64,000 nucleotides of DNA from positions 34,440,843-34,504,842 of the forward strand of contig CP154957.1 of NCBI GenBank assembly GCA_039621445.1. The letters are read 5' to 3'. Source of the stretch: Euglena gracilis (taxonomy: Eukaryota > Euglenida > Euglenophyceae > Euglenales). Below the pieces are notes generated by a model that did no database searches, had not been told where the DNA came from, and worked only from the letters and a program-made list of their open reading frames with translations. Below are positions 29,717 to 40,168 of the stretch, in pieces. Within the stretch, counting starts at the first letter, position 1. Each line of letters opens with the position of its first letter. The translations under genes and the position numbers were made by a program.

Positions 29717-30027
29717 TTTTCGCCCCTTCCCTGTCGTTGTGCCAAGGCAACCTAGCCTTCTTGTTGTCGTCTTCTTCGTGTTGTAGAGTGCCCCCGACCC
29801 GCCTCACCCGTTGAGGACCACCCGGCCTCTCAACCGCACACCGATTTTTCATGATAGCGATTTTCGTTTCTTGCTGGGGGTTGCCACAGATGCCCTCACT
29901 GAAAACGTGCCTGAACACAGATGCCTTCACTGAAAACATGTCATTGCCACAAATGCCCTCATTGAAAACGTGTTCATGACCACGAATTTCAGGGCAGGCA
30001 TTTGGCGGGCTGAACACGTTTTTATTA

Positions 30028-30165
30028 AGGATCACCGGCCAAATTTTTTTCTGGAAAATTTTGGCCGAAAAAGGTTATCGGCGCAGGGACCCCCCCCCCT
30101 TTGGTTATCGCACGACGCCCTTTGAACGGCCAGAATGCTTTCCCTTGGGGTCTGTTCAGGCTTGT
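30028..30165. other. Spacer after A copy 1
   Basis: No gene seen; a short hairpin 'ggccaaattttt...aaaattttggcc' at the start. Confidence 0.3.
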
Positions 30166-30475
30166 GCTTAGTCGGGTGCCTACCCCACGGGGGGGGGGGG
30201 GTGCTAGGGGCAGGCACCCCATAGCACCCGATCCGCCCCCCCGGGGGGGGGGCTGCCCCTAGCAGGCACCCCCCCGGGGGGGGGGCTGCCCCTAGCAGGC
30301 ACCCCCCCTCCGACCCCGGCGGCGAAGGCGCCGGGGGCCCGGAAAAGGCCATTTTCAATGAAAATTTTCTGGGTCCCCCCCGGACCCCTATCCTCCCCGG
30401 GGGGGGGGTGCCTGCTAGGGGCAGGCACCCTATAGCACCCACCCCCCCCCCCCCCCCCCCCCCCCCCCGGTTGGT
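30165..30475. mobile_element. GCTAGGGGCAGGCACCC repeat cluster, family X
   Basis: Five copies of 'gctgcccctagcaggcaccc' or its inverse separated by C/G runs. The outermost copies ('gggtgctaggggcaggcacc') are inverted. It ends in a run of about 33 C. Confidence 0.6.
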
Positions 30476-30479
30476 AAAT

Positions 30480-30840
30480 ACAAGCATGGGTCTGTTTCAG
30501 CCATTTTGGGTGGTTTTGTGGTTATTTTGAAGTGAGAGAGGGTTGTAGGGTTTGTGGAAAATGGTCCTGCCGTACCTTGGCAAACACAAGGGAAACCCAA
30601 AGGCGGAAGATGTGCAGGGGGATAGAAAGATAAAGCCCGCCGACCCTTGGGCCCCCGAAGGGGGGATTTGCCATCCTGAACAGGGAGAAACAAGGAAATT
30701 GGCAGAAATTGGGCCGAATTCGAAAAAAGGCTGAAACTTCACCAGGAAAGGTCCTAACCCGAACCCCATTCCTCCCAATTACCCTATACGGTCACCGGAG
30801 GAGGAAATGAAGGCGTGCGATAACCAAAAGGGGGGGTCCG
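30480..30840. other. Spacer without recognised features
   Basis: Moderate composition. No gene or repeat family recognised. Confidence 0.3.
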
Positions 30841-30844
30841 TTGT

Positions 30845-30960
30845 GCAATAACAGACAAGTACCAGGGCTGGATAGAGGTAGAGGTAGAGGTCAAAGTCCT
30901 CTACCTCTATCCCACCTATACCTCTACCTCTTCCTCTATCTCTATGTCCATAAAATGTCA
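30845..30960. mobile_element. GATAGAGG hexamer foldback, family Y copy 1
   Basis: 'cagggctggatagaggtaga' opens an array of TAGAGG and is answered by CCTCTA units. A copy at 34137-34208 ends 'tctatccagccctg'. Relatives built on TATAGG lie at 46612-46895 and 48185-48270. Confidence 0.65.
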
Positions 30961-31533
30961 TGAAGTGGTACCAATAAGGGCCACAAAAGGCTCCAAATGC
31001 CTCAAATTTGGCAAATCAGCATCTCAACACATCTTACTAAGGTTGGGAATGAGAAAAAATATCCGGATGGGTGGTTTCAAAAATTGCCATAAGATATTTG
31101 TGACAAGAATGGCCAATTTCTGATTTTTTCCACAAAAATTGCCTTCTTTCGGGATAAATTCTGCTTGATAAGCCACTTTCCTTAAAACCGTTAACCGTTC
31201 ACGGGCTTCCCCACGTGAGGAAACGGGGTGCGTTCACGGGTGCGCACTACGGCACCCGTGAACGGACCCCGTTTTCACATATGCGCACCCGTGGTCGGTT
31301 CACGGGTGCACGCACGGCAGCCGTGGACGGAATTTTGCCTTTAAAAAAGGGAAAATATTTATGCAGTAGGGAAGAGGATTTGAAACAAATGGCGAACCTG
31401 GTGAACTTGAGGGGTGGGGGCAGGAATGCAAGAGGTGGCATAGGGAACTGACACGCGACAAACTAAATTTCGGTGCGAGGCACATGCTCGCGATGCCTTT
31501 CGGCATGGTCAGAGGAACAACGGGACGGATAAC

Positions 31534-31690
31534 TCAACGACAACCCTGACAAATCCACGCTTTTTTCGGCGCGCGACGCAGCTCAGCACACACAAAATGA
31601 TACGTCTCGCCACAAACGGAACAACGAACACTTTTGGCTGCACCCACATCCGTGTCACAATTTTCGCCCGTCCATAATTTGCGGCTTGAA
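31534..31690 (-). pseudogene. Partial PHD finger, C-terminal module of family E
   Basis: One frame over from the recombinase frame, overlapping its end: ENCDTDVGAAKSVRCSVCGE, TYHFVCAELRRAPKKAW and ICQGCR, then a stop at 31534. The second half of a C4HC3 finger is intact (C-x2-C-x4-H-x2-C-x12-C-x2-C) but the first Cys pair is incomplete. The deletion that removed the catalytic domain seems to have cut into the finger. Confidence 0.6.
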
Positions 31691-32395
31691 ACTTTCGACC
31701 ACCAACCGACGAAGAACCTCCCCTCGGTATCCGGTGGTGTACCCCAACAAAAGTACATTCCTCCTTTGGACCCAAAATGGTGTGTTCCCTTCGGCAGCCT
31801 TCAAAACTGTGAGCAACTCGTCCGCCTGCAAAACTGTGTTTGTCAACCCACCCTTGGCCTCCATTGCCTTTTTGGCCCTTTCGTGCGTGACGAGTGGCTT
31901 CATTAACGCATTGAACTGCGGGAACTGGGACACAGACGATGGTACAATGATGGCATAAACGGGAGCCAATGCCTTGTAAATGTTGCTTACAGCATTTACA
32001 TAGGTCCGAAAACTGGACACTGGCATGGAGCGAAGGCGCCCATCTTTTCCTGCCTTCTCCTGCCTTGTCTGGACCCAGGCATCGGCTTCCTGCTGCGTCT
32101 TGAAAAGTTCACGAGCATCAACGCACCATCTGGCCCATCCCACCAAAACTTCGTCCAAAGAGCCAAAAACAATGCCATGCCGGTTGCAAACATCCATATA
32201 CTCCAAAAAACACTTTACTGCGGCATGGTTCTTGGGGCCCAAGTCACAATTTTGACCACCGGTGGGGAGACTGCCTAAAAGGGCATCCACTGCAGCAGCT
32301 CCTAGGGAGCTGGCACCACGTAAAACAGCCAGAAATTCATCTACGTTGGGGGGGCGGGGCATCTGTGCTTCCATCATGTTAGCAAAACGCTTCAT
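31655..32395 (-). CDS. Tyrosine-recombinase-like protein, family E
   Basis: 246 codons from MKRFANMMEAQMPRPPNVDE, the longest clean YR frame here. Residues ~1-110 are helical and variable, followed by LDEVLVGWARWCVDARELF and SFRTYVNAVSNIYKALAP. Then QFPQFNALMKPLVTHERAKK (linker), LQADELLTVLKAAEG and RRNVLLLGYTTGYRGEVLRR. The last part is the tyrosine-recombinase Arg-I box (TG-x-R-x-x-E-V-x-x-L). The frame stops soon after; the HxxR and Tyr parts are missing. Cryptons and related YR transposons use such proteins to recombine. CTTTTCCCCACAG lies 4 bp before the ATG. Inactive as it stands. Confidence 0.65.
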   Translation of the reverse strand: MKRFANMMEAQMPRPPNVDEFLAVLRGASSLGAAAVDALLGSLPTGGQNCDLGPKNHAAVKCFLEYMDVCNRHGIVFGSLDEVLVGWARWCVDARELFKTQQEADAWVQTRQEKAGKDGRLRSMPVSSFRTYVNAVSNIYKALAPVYAIIVPSSVSQFPQFNALMKPLVTHERAKKAMEAKGGLTNTVLQADELLTVLKAAEGNTPFWVQRRNVLLLGYTTGYRGEVLRRLVVESFKPQIMDGRKL

Positions 32396-32685
32396 CGGAC
32401 TGTGGGGAAAAGCAGCAGACAGACAGAAACACAAATGTTAAAAACCCCAAAAAATTCAAATTCCGATCACGGGTAACACCTTGCGCAACCGTGGTCGGTT
32501 CACGGGTGCACGCACGGCAGCCGTGGACGGAAATTCCGTTCACGGGTGCGCACTACGGCACCCGTGAACGGCCAAAGTTCACCCGTGAACGCCAAAAACG
32601 AGATTTTTGACCCCCTAGGCATCTCGTTAGGAAGCGCTTGCCTACTGCGAGGAAGCCCGTGAACTTGGTTAACGGTTTTAAGACA

Positions 32686-32784
32686 AAAGCGGGGTCCGAT
32701 CACGATTCCCGGTGGAGAAACGGGGGGCGCCTACGGCGCCCCCCGTTTCTCCACCGGGAATCGTGATCGGACCCCGCTTTTTCT
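32686..32784. repeat. ~98-bp near-perfect palindrome
   Basis: Arms from 'aaagcggggtccgatcacga' inward to 'gggcgcc', mirrored after a 3-4 bp centre (TACG). It sits exactly between the end of element E and the start of A copy 2. Confidence 0.9.
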
Positions 32785-32789
32785 TATAA

Positions 32790-34122
32790 AAAACGTGTTC
32801 AGCCCGCCAACTGCCTGCCCTGAAATTCGTGGTCATGAACACGTTTTCAATGAGGGCATTTGTGGCAATGACACGTTTTCCACTAAGGCATCTGTGTTCA
32901 GGCACGTTTTCCATTAAGGCATCTGTGGCAATGACACGTTTTCCATTAAGGCATCTGTGTTCAGGCACGTTTTCCATTGGGGCATCTGTGGCAACCCCGA
33001 GCAAGAAGCAAAAATCGCTGTCATGAAAAATCGGCGTGCGGTTGAGAGGCCGGGTGGTCCTCAACGGGTGAGGCGGGTCGGGGGCACAACACGACAGAAG
33101 GCTAGGTTGCCTTGGACCACAACGACACGGAGTGGCGGACATCACGGAACACAACACGCTTTACACAAAAAAAGAGCCATACTTTGGTGGCCGCCGCAAA
33201 TCTTGGCAATGAAAATGATGTGCCAAACCGCAGGCGTCACACACAACTTTGTTCAGCTCCACACAATTTGGATTTTTGGGAATGGCAAAGAAGAAAAGAG
33301 GTTGCCGAACGATTCCCTGAAACGAACAAAGTTCCCGACTGCTGCACACATTGAGCCAGACATTGTTCAATGACGCTCGCCTCATCGAACAACAGGCTGG
33401 GTTCCAGCTCCCATCCCGTCGAGGCAACAAAGAAAGCATGCAGCTCAGGATAAGAGGCTTGCCGATGTTGACACACAAACTCCAAACAGTTGGCAGCAGC
33501 AGCAAGCTCTGCTCCCACGGAGCCGGACTTTTTCTTTGTGTTGCCCTGTGCCAGCAAGGTGCCATGAAGGGGGTTAACCTTCGGCTTCTTGGCATCTTGC
33601 TGGTATACCGCGAGAGCAGCCAGGAACAGTTCCGTCCTAGGGGGAGGTGGCAAAAGACCATTCACAAAGTTTGCCGTGCGTTTAGCCATACTGGGAGGGC
33701 TGCGGAAAAAAGAAAAAAAAGAAAGAAAAAAGGGGGGGTGACACGTTTTCAATGAGGGCATTTGTGGCAATGACACGTTTTCCATTAAGGCATCTGTGTT
33801 CAGGCACGTTTTCCATTAAGGCATTTGTGGCAATGACACGTTTTCCATTAAGGCATCTGTGTTCAGGCACGTTTTCCATTAGGGCGCCGTTTTTTTTGGG
33901 TCCGAATTTCACAAATTCGCGTTTTTGACCCCTTGCGTGAATCATGACCACGAATTTCAGGGCAGGCATTTGCGGGCTCTGAACACGTTTTTAAACAAAT
34001 TGTGGCTGAGCCCAGATTTCAGCCTGAAAACGTGTTCAGGGGGCCCCTTCGGGGGCCCCCTGGCTGAACACGTTTTCAGGCTGAAATCTGGGCTCAGCCA
34101 CAATTTGTGTGTAGAAAGTTTG
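32790..34122 (-). mobile_element. YR element family A, copy 2
   Basis: Six 'acgttttccattaaggcatc'-type repeats on the left (32815-32985) and five on the right (33738-33885). The right end is a ~115-bp hairpin (33996-34110), arm 'cagcctgaaaacgtgttcag', loop around CCCTTCGGGG. Confidence 0.75.
33237..33689 (-). pseudogene. Recombinase N-terminal domain, family A copy 2, with broken PHD part
   Basis: MAKRTANFVNGLLPPPPRTE as in copy 1, with a 9-base deletion in the middle (FVCQHRQ). After NRSATSF the frame leaves the family sequence. The PHD part (33161-33290, another frame) keeps VVCDACGLAHHFHC but has lost its first Cys pair and slips before the last. Not functional. Confidence 0.6.
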
Positions 34123-34136
34123 ACATTGAGGTGACA

Positions 34137-34208
34137 TAGAGGGATAGTAGAGGTAGAGGTGACCTCTACCTCTTCCTCTACCTCTATCCCTCTACCTCTA
34201 TCCAGCCC
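34137..34208. mobile_element. TAGAGG foldback, family Y copy 2
   Basis: 'gatagtagaggtagaggtga' against 'cctctacctctatccagccc'; the duplicate lies at 36613-36684. Confidence 0.65.
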
Positions 34209-34217
34209 TGCAAGTAC

Positions 34218-34530
34218 CCACCCCCCTTCTCAAGGGCCTTTGACAGATGGCAACAGAATTCAGCCATAATGCACAGAGCCCTCATTTTCAGCGATTGTGC
34301 ATTCCAAAATTTGACATCCTGATTTGTCAAATTCCAAAGATTAGGAACCACACAGCGAAAGCTCTCCCCAATGCATTTCACTTGGCACCCTCAGAACTCA
34401 GCCACACTGCGCAACGCTCTGAAAATTGCTGATGGCATGTTCCGACCTTGATCGAAAGCTCTTCTCAAGGGCTTCAGCCTTAGATTACAGCCATAGCCAT
34501 GGTGCATGGTATTCTATTTCAACCCAAAGT
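34218..34530 (-). repeat. CORE-motif bearing repeat
   Basis: On the minus strand: 'ttgaaatagaataccatgca' then 'cccttgagaagagctttcga' (34439-34525), and a second, shorter block 'tggctgaattctgttgccat' with 'caaaggcccttgagaag' (34218-34270). It matches family B cores and the unit at 58.5-58.7 kb. Non-coding. Confidence 0.6.
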
Positions 34531-34572
34531 TGGACAAAGGGAAATCATTGCACAAAGGGACAAGGCAGTACA

Positions 34573-34680
34573 GTTGGTCAAACCTTGGGACCCCCCCCCC
34601 TCCCCCCCCCTGTACAATTCCAACCCCCCCCTCCCGGGACCCCCCCCCTCCCCCCCCACTTCCAACCCCCCCGAGACAGA
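34573..34680. mobile_element. C-run repeat, family T copy 1
   Basis: 'cagtacagttggtcaaacc', then 'ggacccccccccctcccc' and 'cctgtacaattccaaccc'. Copy 2 is at 35915-36013. The two T copies mark the outer right and outer left ends of the duplicated blocks. Confidence 0.55.
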
Positions 34681-34689
34681 TGAAAAAAA

Positions 34690-35500
34690 AATTTAAAAAA
34701 AACGGCATGTTTTTTTTGAAACAAAAAAACATGCTTTTTTAAGGGGGTGGTGCGGGTTGGGGGGGGTCATGGGGGGGTCACGGGGCGGGGGGGGGGGGGT
34801 CACGGGGGAAGTATGCCACTTTGCAGGTAGCCGGGAGGCAACATTCATGACGTTGCATCGTGATAAAATTGGTCATTTTGAAAGGGAATTTTGTTAGGAT
34901 TTTCTTGACCAACACGTTTTTGGGATGAAGTTTGGGCCATTTTTGACAAAATTCCGTTTTGGGTGGGGAAAAATGCACCAGTTTTTGGCACTTCTTTCAG
35001 GGGAAAAGATTTTTGGCCATTTTTGGGTATGAAGGTGCATTGGGCAGACAAGGATACATGAAAGTTCATTGTTTTTAAAAAAAATGCTTTTGAAAAAAAG
35101 AATGGCGGAGGATCGATTCTCGGGTCACGTCACGGGGATGTAACGGGGGGGGGGGGGGTCACGGGGGTGGCACCCCCTAAGAAAAATATATTTTTTAAAA
35201 AAAACAAAAAACCTCATGGAGGGTTTGGGGGAATTTTTTTGAAACTTTTTTTTTAGAAAAAAGGTCTTTTTTCATCTCTGCAGCTTCGTAGTCTGTGAAG
35301 GGTGCTGGATGAAGTGTCCGGAAAAACTAAAAAAACGTCACTTTTGATGACCAAAAAAATGACCTTAAAACCTTTTCCTCAAAAAATGGCCATTTCGCAA
35401 GGAAAAAGGTCAATTTTTGCTTTTTTAAAAAAGAAAACATTTTTTGTGTGTTTTTTTTGGAAAAAAACATATTTTGTTCTTTGTTGAAAAACAAAAAAAA
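34690..35500. repeat. A/T-run foldbacks, family U copy 2, with TCACGGGG clusters
   Basis: 'aacggcatgttttttttgaa' with inverse 'caaaaaaacatgctttttta', two 'gtcacggggg' clusters (34745-34815, 35130-35175), and the phrases 'ggagggtttggggg', 'gaagggtgctggatgaagtg' also in U copy 1. No gene. Confidence 0.5.
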
Positions 35501-35572
35501 CGTCAACCCTGGCTCAATTCCGCATGGTGTGCCAAGGGGGAGTGATTGAAGCTGCTTCCTGCCTTTCTGCTA

Positions 35573-35775
35573 CCCCCCCCCTTTATTTGAGCACACCCAC
35601 GGGCCAACGGACCCAAATGCTCAAATAAGGGGGGGGGTCAAATAAGGGGGGGGGGTCAAAAATTCCTTTAGAAAGCGGGCAAAAAAAATTTTCGGCGCCT
35701 TCGGCGCATGAAAAAAAATTTTTCCCCGGACCCAAATGCTCAATTAAGGGGGGGGGTCAAATAAAGGGGGGGGGG
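35573..35775. mobile_element. C-run MITE with TTTATTTGA arms
   Basis: Between two TA (35571-35572, 35776-35777). Ends CCCCCCCCCCTTTATTTGA and TCAAATAAAGGGGGGGGGG; internal 'aaatgctcaa' arms and 'ggcgccttcggcgc'. Confidence 0.65.
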
Positions 35776-35914
35776 TAAGTGTTTAAAGTGAAAACACTGG
35801 CTACCATTCTTTTTACAAGACACAAATATTTTGCAAAATGCATCTGAATTTCGCAAAATCCATCATTGCCAACCTCAATTGGACGAAAAATGTCGCAACT
35901 GTCTCGGGGGTGGG

Positions 35915-36013
35915 CAGTACAGTTGTGATTTTCTGGGGACCCCCCCCCCTCCCCCCCCCTGTACAGCTTCCAACCACCCCCCTCGGACCCCCCCCCTCCC
36001 CCCCCCTGTGCCT
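35915..36013. mobile_element. C-run repeat, family T copy 2
   Basis: 'gcagtacagttgtgattttc', C runs, 'cctgtacagcttccaacc'. Directly followed by the truncated A copy 3. Confidence 0.55.
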
Positions 36014-36021
36014 TGTCTCCC

Positions 36022-37032
36022 CTGTGCCAGCAAGGTGCCATGAAGGGGGTTAACCTTCGGCTTCTTGGCATCTTGCTGGTATACCGCGAGAGCAGCCAGG
36101 AACAGTTCCGTCCTAGGGGGAGGTGGCAAAAGACCATTCACAAAGTTTGCCGTGCGTTTAGCCATACTGGGAGGGCTGCGGAAAAAAGAAAAAAAAGAAA
36201 GAAAAAAGGGGGGGTGACACGTTTTCAATGAGGGCATTTGTGGCAATGACACGTTTTCCATTAAGGCATCTGTGTTCAGGCACGTTTTCCATTAAGGCAT
36301 TTGTGGCAATGACACGTTTTCCATTAAGGCATCTGTGTTCAGGCACGTTTTCCATTAGGGCGCCGTTTTTTTTGGGTCCGAATTTCACAAATTCGCGTTT
36401 TTGACCCCTTGCGTGAATCATGACCACGAATTTCAGGGCAGGCATTTGCGGGCTCTGAACACGTTTTTAAACAAATTGTGGCTGAGCCCAGATTTCAGCC
36501 TGAAAACGTGTTCAGGGGGCCCCTTCGGGGGCCCCCTGGCTGAACACGTTTTCAGGCTGAAATCTGGGCTCAGCCACAATTTGTGTGTAGAAAGTTTGAC
36601 ATTGAGGTGACATAGAGGGATAGTAGAGGTAGAGGTGACCTCTACCTCTTCCTCTACCTCTATCCCTCTACCTCTATCCAGCCCTGCAAGTACCCACCCC
36701 CCTTCTCAAGGGCCTTTGACAGATGGCAACAGAATTCAGCCATAATGCACAGAGCCCTCATTTTCAGCGATTGTGCATTCCAAAATTTGACATCCTGATT
36801 TGTCAAATCCCAAAGATTAGGAACCACACAGCGAAAGCTCTCCCCAATGCATTTCACTTGGCACCCTCAGAACTCAGCCACACTGCGCAACGCTCTGAAA
36901 ATTGCTGATGGCATGTTCCGACCTTGATCGAAAGCTCTTCTCAAGGGCTTCAGCCTTAGATTACAGCCATAGCCATGGTGCATGGTATTCTATTTCAACC
37001 CAAAGTTGGACAAAGGGAAATCATTGCACAAA
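36022..37032. repeat. Segmental duplication, copy 2 (with A copy 3)
   Basis: Second copy of 33546-34556. It includes A copy 3: the recombinase start at 36165 (minus) reads MAKRTANFVNGLLPPPP and runs on to HGTLLAQG, where the duplication ends, so the gene is cut after about 47 residues. Confidence 0.9.
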
Positions 37033-37071
37033 AACCCCAATTTTTGGTTGAAGACCCCCCAGAAACTGCTC

Positions 37072-37642
37072 TGACACGAAAACTGTGTCCAGAACGCCGG
37101 TTCGGGCGTGAAGCCGTGGCTCAGAACACCGTTTGTCCCTTGATTGAAAGCTCTTCTCAAGGGCTTTAGGCAGATCAACAAAAATCCTTTATCTTTTAGC
37201 AGGCCCTTGACCTGGACCCTTGGCCGGGTATGCACAAGATTGGGGGAGGGGGACAAGATCGGGGGGGGGGGGGGGATGGTGTGTGGTATTCATATCTGAG
37301 AAGTTTTTGGGGACCTTCGGCCAGAACTTGGTGTTTTTTGTGGCGTAATTTGCACCCCCCCCCCCCGATCTTGTCTTCCCGGGCTTTTGTTATCCGGGGT
37401 ATGGGACAAGACTGCGGGGGGCATGGTATCAACAAACCATTTTGGACACTTTTTTGGCACTTTTTATTTTGGTCCCCCAGACGCCACGCTCATGCCCAAA
37501 CCGGCATCCAGACGCCAGTTCGGGCGTGAACCCGGAGCCCCCAGGCATGGTTTCAATGCCCAACAGTTTCCAAGACGGCGCACATTGATGTCCATCGGTT
37601 TCCAAGACATTCAGATTTGTAAATGTCTGTCGATTCCCAAGG
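37072..37642. mobile_element. Family H element, copy 1
   Basis: 'gaaaactgtgtccagaacgc' and 'cggttcgggcgtgaa' near the left, 'ccagttcgggcgtgaacccg' near the right. A CORE motif lies at 37138-37171, and 'tatctgagaagtttttgggg' matches copy 2 at 47713. A P MITE is inserted at about 37220-37440. Confidence 0.5.
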
Positions 37643-38076
37643 CATTAAAAACGTGTTCAGCCCGCCAAATGCCTGCCCTGAAATTCGTGGTCATGAACAC
37701 GTTTTCAATGAGGGCATTTGTGGCAATGACACGTTTTCAGTGAAGGCATCCGGGTTCAGGCACGTTTTCAATGAGGGCATTTGTGTCAATGACACGTTTT
37801 CAGTGAAGGCATCCGGGTTCAGGCACGTTTTCAGTGAGGGCATCTGTGGCAACCCTGAGTAAAAAGCAAAAAACACTATCATGAAAAATCGGCGTGTGGT
37901 TGCGAGGCCGGGTGGTCCTCAACGAGTGAGGCGGGTCGGGGGCACTCTACAACACAACAGAAGGCTAGGTTGCCTTGGAGCACAACGAAACAGAGTGGCG
38001 GACATCACGGCACACGACACGCTTTACACAAAGAAACCGTGTTTGGGCCGATTTCGAGACTTTAAAAGTCTTAAAT

Positions 38077-39796
38077 GGCTCCGTGCGGAAAATCGCGGGT
38101 GACCAAATTGCGGGTCGGGCCGACCTGGTCGGCCCGACCTGTGGTCGGCCCGACCTGTGTGGGTGGCTTACCGACCTGTGTGGGTCGGGCCGACCAGGTC
38201 GGGCCGACCCACAATATTCCGCACTACCCCCCCCCCCTTTTTGAAATTTAAGCCCCCCCCCTGAAAAAAACTTATGTGCAAATCACCCCAAAACCAGTCA
38301 AAACCCACTGAAATGGCTCCAGAACCCCCCAATCGGGGGTGAATATGCCAAAACTTGGGGGCAAAATGCCCATTTTGGGCCACTTTTGGGAAAAGCATAG
38401 GGGGTGCTCCCCGGGCAGTCAATTAGGGGGGGGTTGAAACCCTTTTCCAAAAGGGGGGGGGGGGGTCGTTTGGTCAATTAGGGGGGCTCCAATTGGGGGG
38501 GGGGGGTAACAAAATCCTTTTGCTGCCGGACCGTTTTGTGTGCATGCGCAATCAGACACCCATTGTCGGAGGGCGCCTTCGGCGCCCTTGGTCGTCTAGC
38601 GGGGGGGGCTGCCGCCCCCTCCCGCACCCCCCCCGCCCCCCAATAACAAAATCCCTTTGCTGCCGGACCGTTTTGTGTGCATGCGCAATCAGACACCCAT
38701 TGTCGGAGGGCGCCTTCGGCGCCCTTGGTCGTCTAGCGGGGGGGGGCTGCCGCCCCCCCGCACCCCCCCCCCCCCCGCCCCCCAATAACAAAATCCCTTT
38801 GCTGCCGGACCGTTTTGTGTGCATGCGCAAACAGCCACCCTCTGTCGGAGCTCGCCTTCGGCGCCCGTGGTCGTCTAGCGGGGGGGGCCCCCCCCCCCCC
38901 CCCCCCCCCCCCCGCACCCCACCCGCCCCCCAATAACAAAATACCTTTGCTGCCGGACCGTTTTGCCTAAGGGGGGGGGTTGAAACCCTTTTTCAAACGG
39001 GGGGGGGGGGCGTTTGGGCAATTAGGGGGGGTGCAATTCAGGGGGGGGGGAGTTAACAAAATCCTTTTGCTGCCGGACCGTTTTGTGTGCATGCGCAATC
39101 AGACGCCCATTGTCGGAGGGCGCCTTCGGCGCCTTGGTCGTCTAGCGGGGGGGGGGGGGGCTGCCGCCCCCCCCCCCCCGCACCCCCCCCCCCCCCCCAA
39201 TAACAAAATCCCTTTGCTGCCGGACCGTTTTGCCTAAGCTTTCGCCTAACCCCAACCCTAACCCGAAACCCTAAATCTAACCCTAGCCTTGAACGTAACC
39301 CGAACCCTAACCCTAAACCAAACCCTAACCTTAAACGTAACCTGAACCCTAACCCCAACCCTAACCCGAAACCCTGACCCTGACCCCATACCAAACCCTA
39401 ATCCGAACCCTGACCCAAACCCTAACCCCAACCCTGACCCAGTTTGTAGGTATGTGCAAAGACAATGTTTTCCCCAAAAGTGGCCCAAAATGGGCATTTT
39501 GCCCCCAAGTTTTTGCATATTCACCCCCGATTGGGGGGTTTTGGAGCCATTTAAGTGGGTTTTGACTGGTTTTGGGGTGATTTGGACATAAGTTTTTTTC
39601 AGGGGGGGGGGCTTAAATTGGAAAATGGGGGGGGGGTAGTGCGGATAATTGTGTTTCCTACCGACCAGGTCGGCCCGACCCACACAGGTCGGGCCGACCT
39701 GGTCGGGCCGACCATGGTCGGGCCGACCAGGTGGTCGGGCCGACCATGGTCGGGCCGACCCGCAATTTGGTCACCCGCGATTTTCCGACCGGAGCC
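38077..39796. mobile_element. Family C Mutator-like element, copy 2 (in D copy 2)
   Basis: Perfect 9-bp duplication GTCTTAAAT (38068-38076, 39797-39805), present once in D copy 1. TIRs of about 320 bp as in copy 1 (GGCTCCGTGCGG start, GGTCGGGCCGACC arrays). Interior: six ~143-bp units (38507-39235) and a longer telomere-like run (39237-39440). Confidence 0.85.
39237..39440 (+). repeat. Degenerate telomere-like array in C copy 2
   Basis: Words such as 'aaccctaacccgaaaccc' and 'taaccttaaacgtaacc'; about 90 bp longer than in C copy 1. Confidence 0.75.
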
Positions 39797-40168
39797 GTCT
39801 TAAATCTTCGCCCAAAACACGGTTTCAAACAAGAACAGTGTTTTGGGCCAAGGTTTTAGGGGGGGCCAGGGGCGACCGCGGCGCCTTCGGCGTCGCGGTC
39901 CCCGCCCCTGGGCTCCCCCTAAGTCTTGGCCCGAACACAGTTTCTTGACACAAAAGAGCCATACTTTGGCTCTTTTGCCAAATCTTGGCAATGAAAATGA
40001 TATGCCAATCACAGACAACTTTGTTCACAGACAACTTTGTTTGTTTGGCGTCACAGACAACTTTGTTCAGCTCCACACAATTTGGATTTTTGGGAATGGC
40101 AACACCACAAAAACCACATTTCTCGTGTTTTATTGGCAGTCGGGACACAGCACGAGGCACAGGGGGTT

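Larger units (their letters stand above)
28846..30027 (+). mobile_element. YR element family A, copy 1
   Basis: Left end 'gaacacgttttcaggctgaa' (half of the hairpin that is complete in copies 2-5), then 'cgtgtcattgccacaaatgc'. Right end carries four repeats of 'tgccctcattgaaaacgtg' type and ends at 'gggctgaacacgttttta'. Subterminal repeats at the two ends are inverted. It carries the least decayed N-terminal and PHD coding parts. Confidence 0.7.
31186..32684 (-). mobile_element. YR element family E, 1.5 kb
   Basis: Outer TIR 'ttaaaaccgttaacc' (left, about 31183) and its inverse at 32667-32684. Inside each end lie the palindrome 'ttcacgggtgcgcactacgg' and a direct repeat 'gtggtcggttcacgggtgca' (31290 and 32493). 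So it has terminal inverted, subterminal palindromic and subterminal direct repeats together. One gene, on the minus strand. Confidence 0.7.
33546..34556. repeat. Segmental duplication, copy 1
   Basis: Identical, apart from at least one base (t at 34331, c at 36807), to 36022-37032 at a constant offset of 2476 with no indels. It covers half of A copy 2, its hairpin, a Y foldback and two CORE motifs. Confidence 0.9.
38033..39947. mobile_element. Family D foldback copy 2 (in A copy 4)
   Basis: 38033-38076 plus 39797-39947, ends 'gaaaccgtgtttgggcc' and 'cccgaacacagtttcttg'. Flanked by ACACAAA on both sides (38026-38032, 39948-39954); the empty A copy 5 has it once. Centre hairpin 'gaccgcggcgccttcggcgt'. 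Confidence 0.7.
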
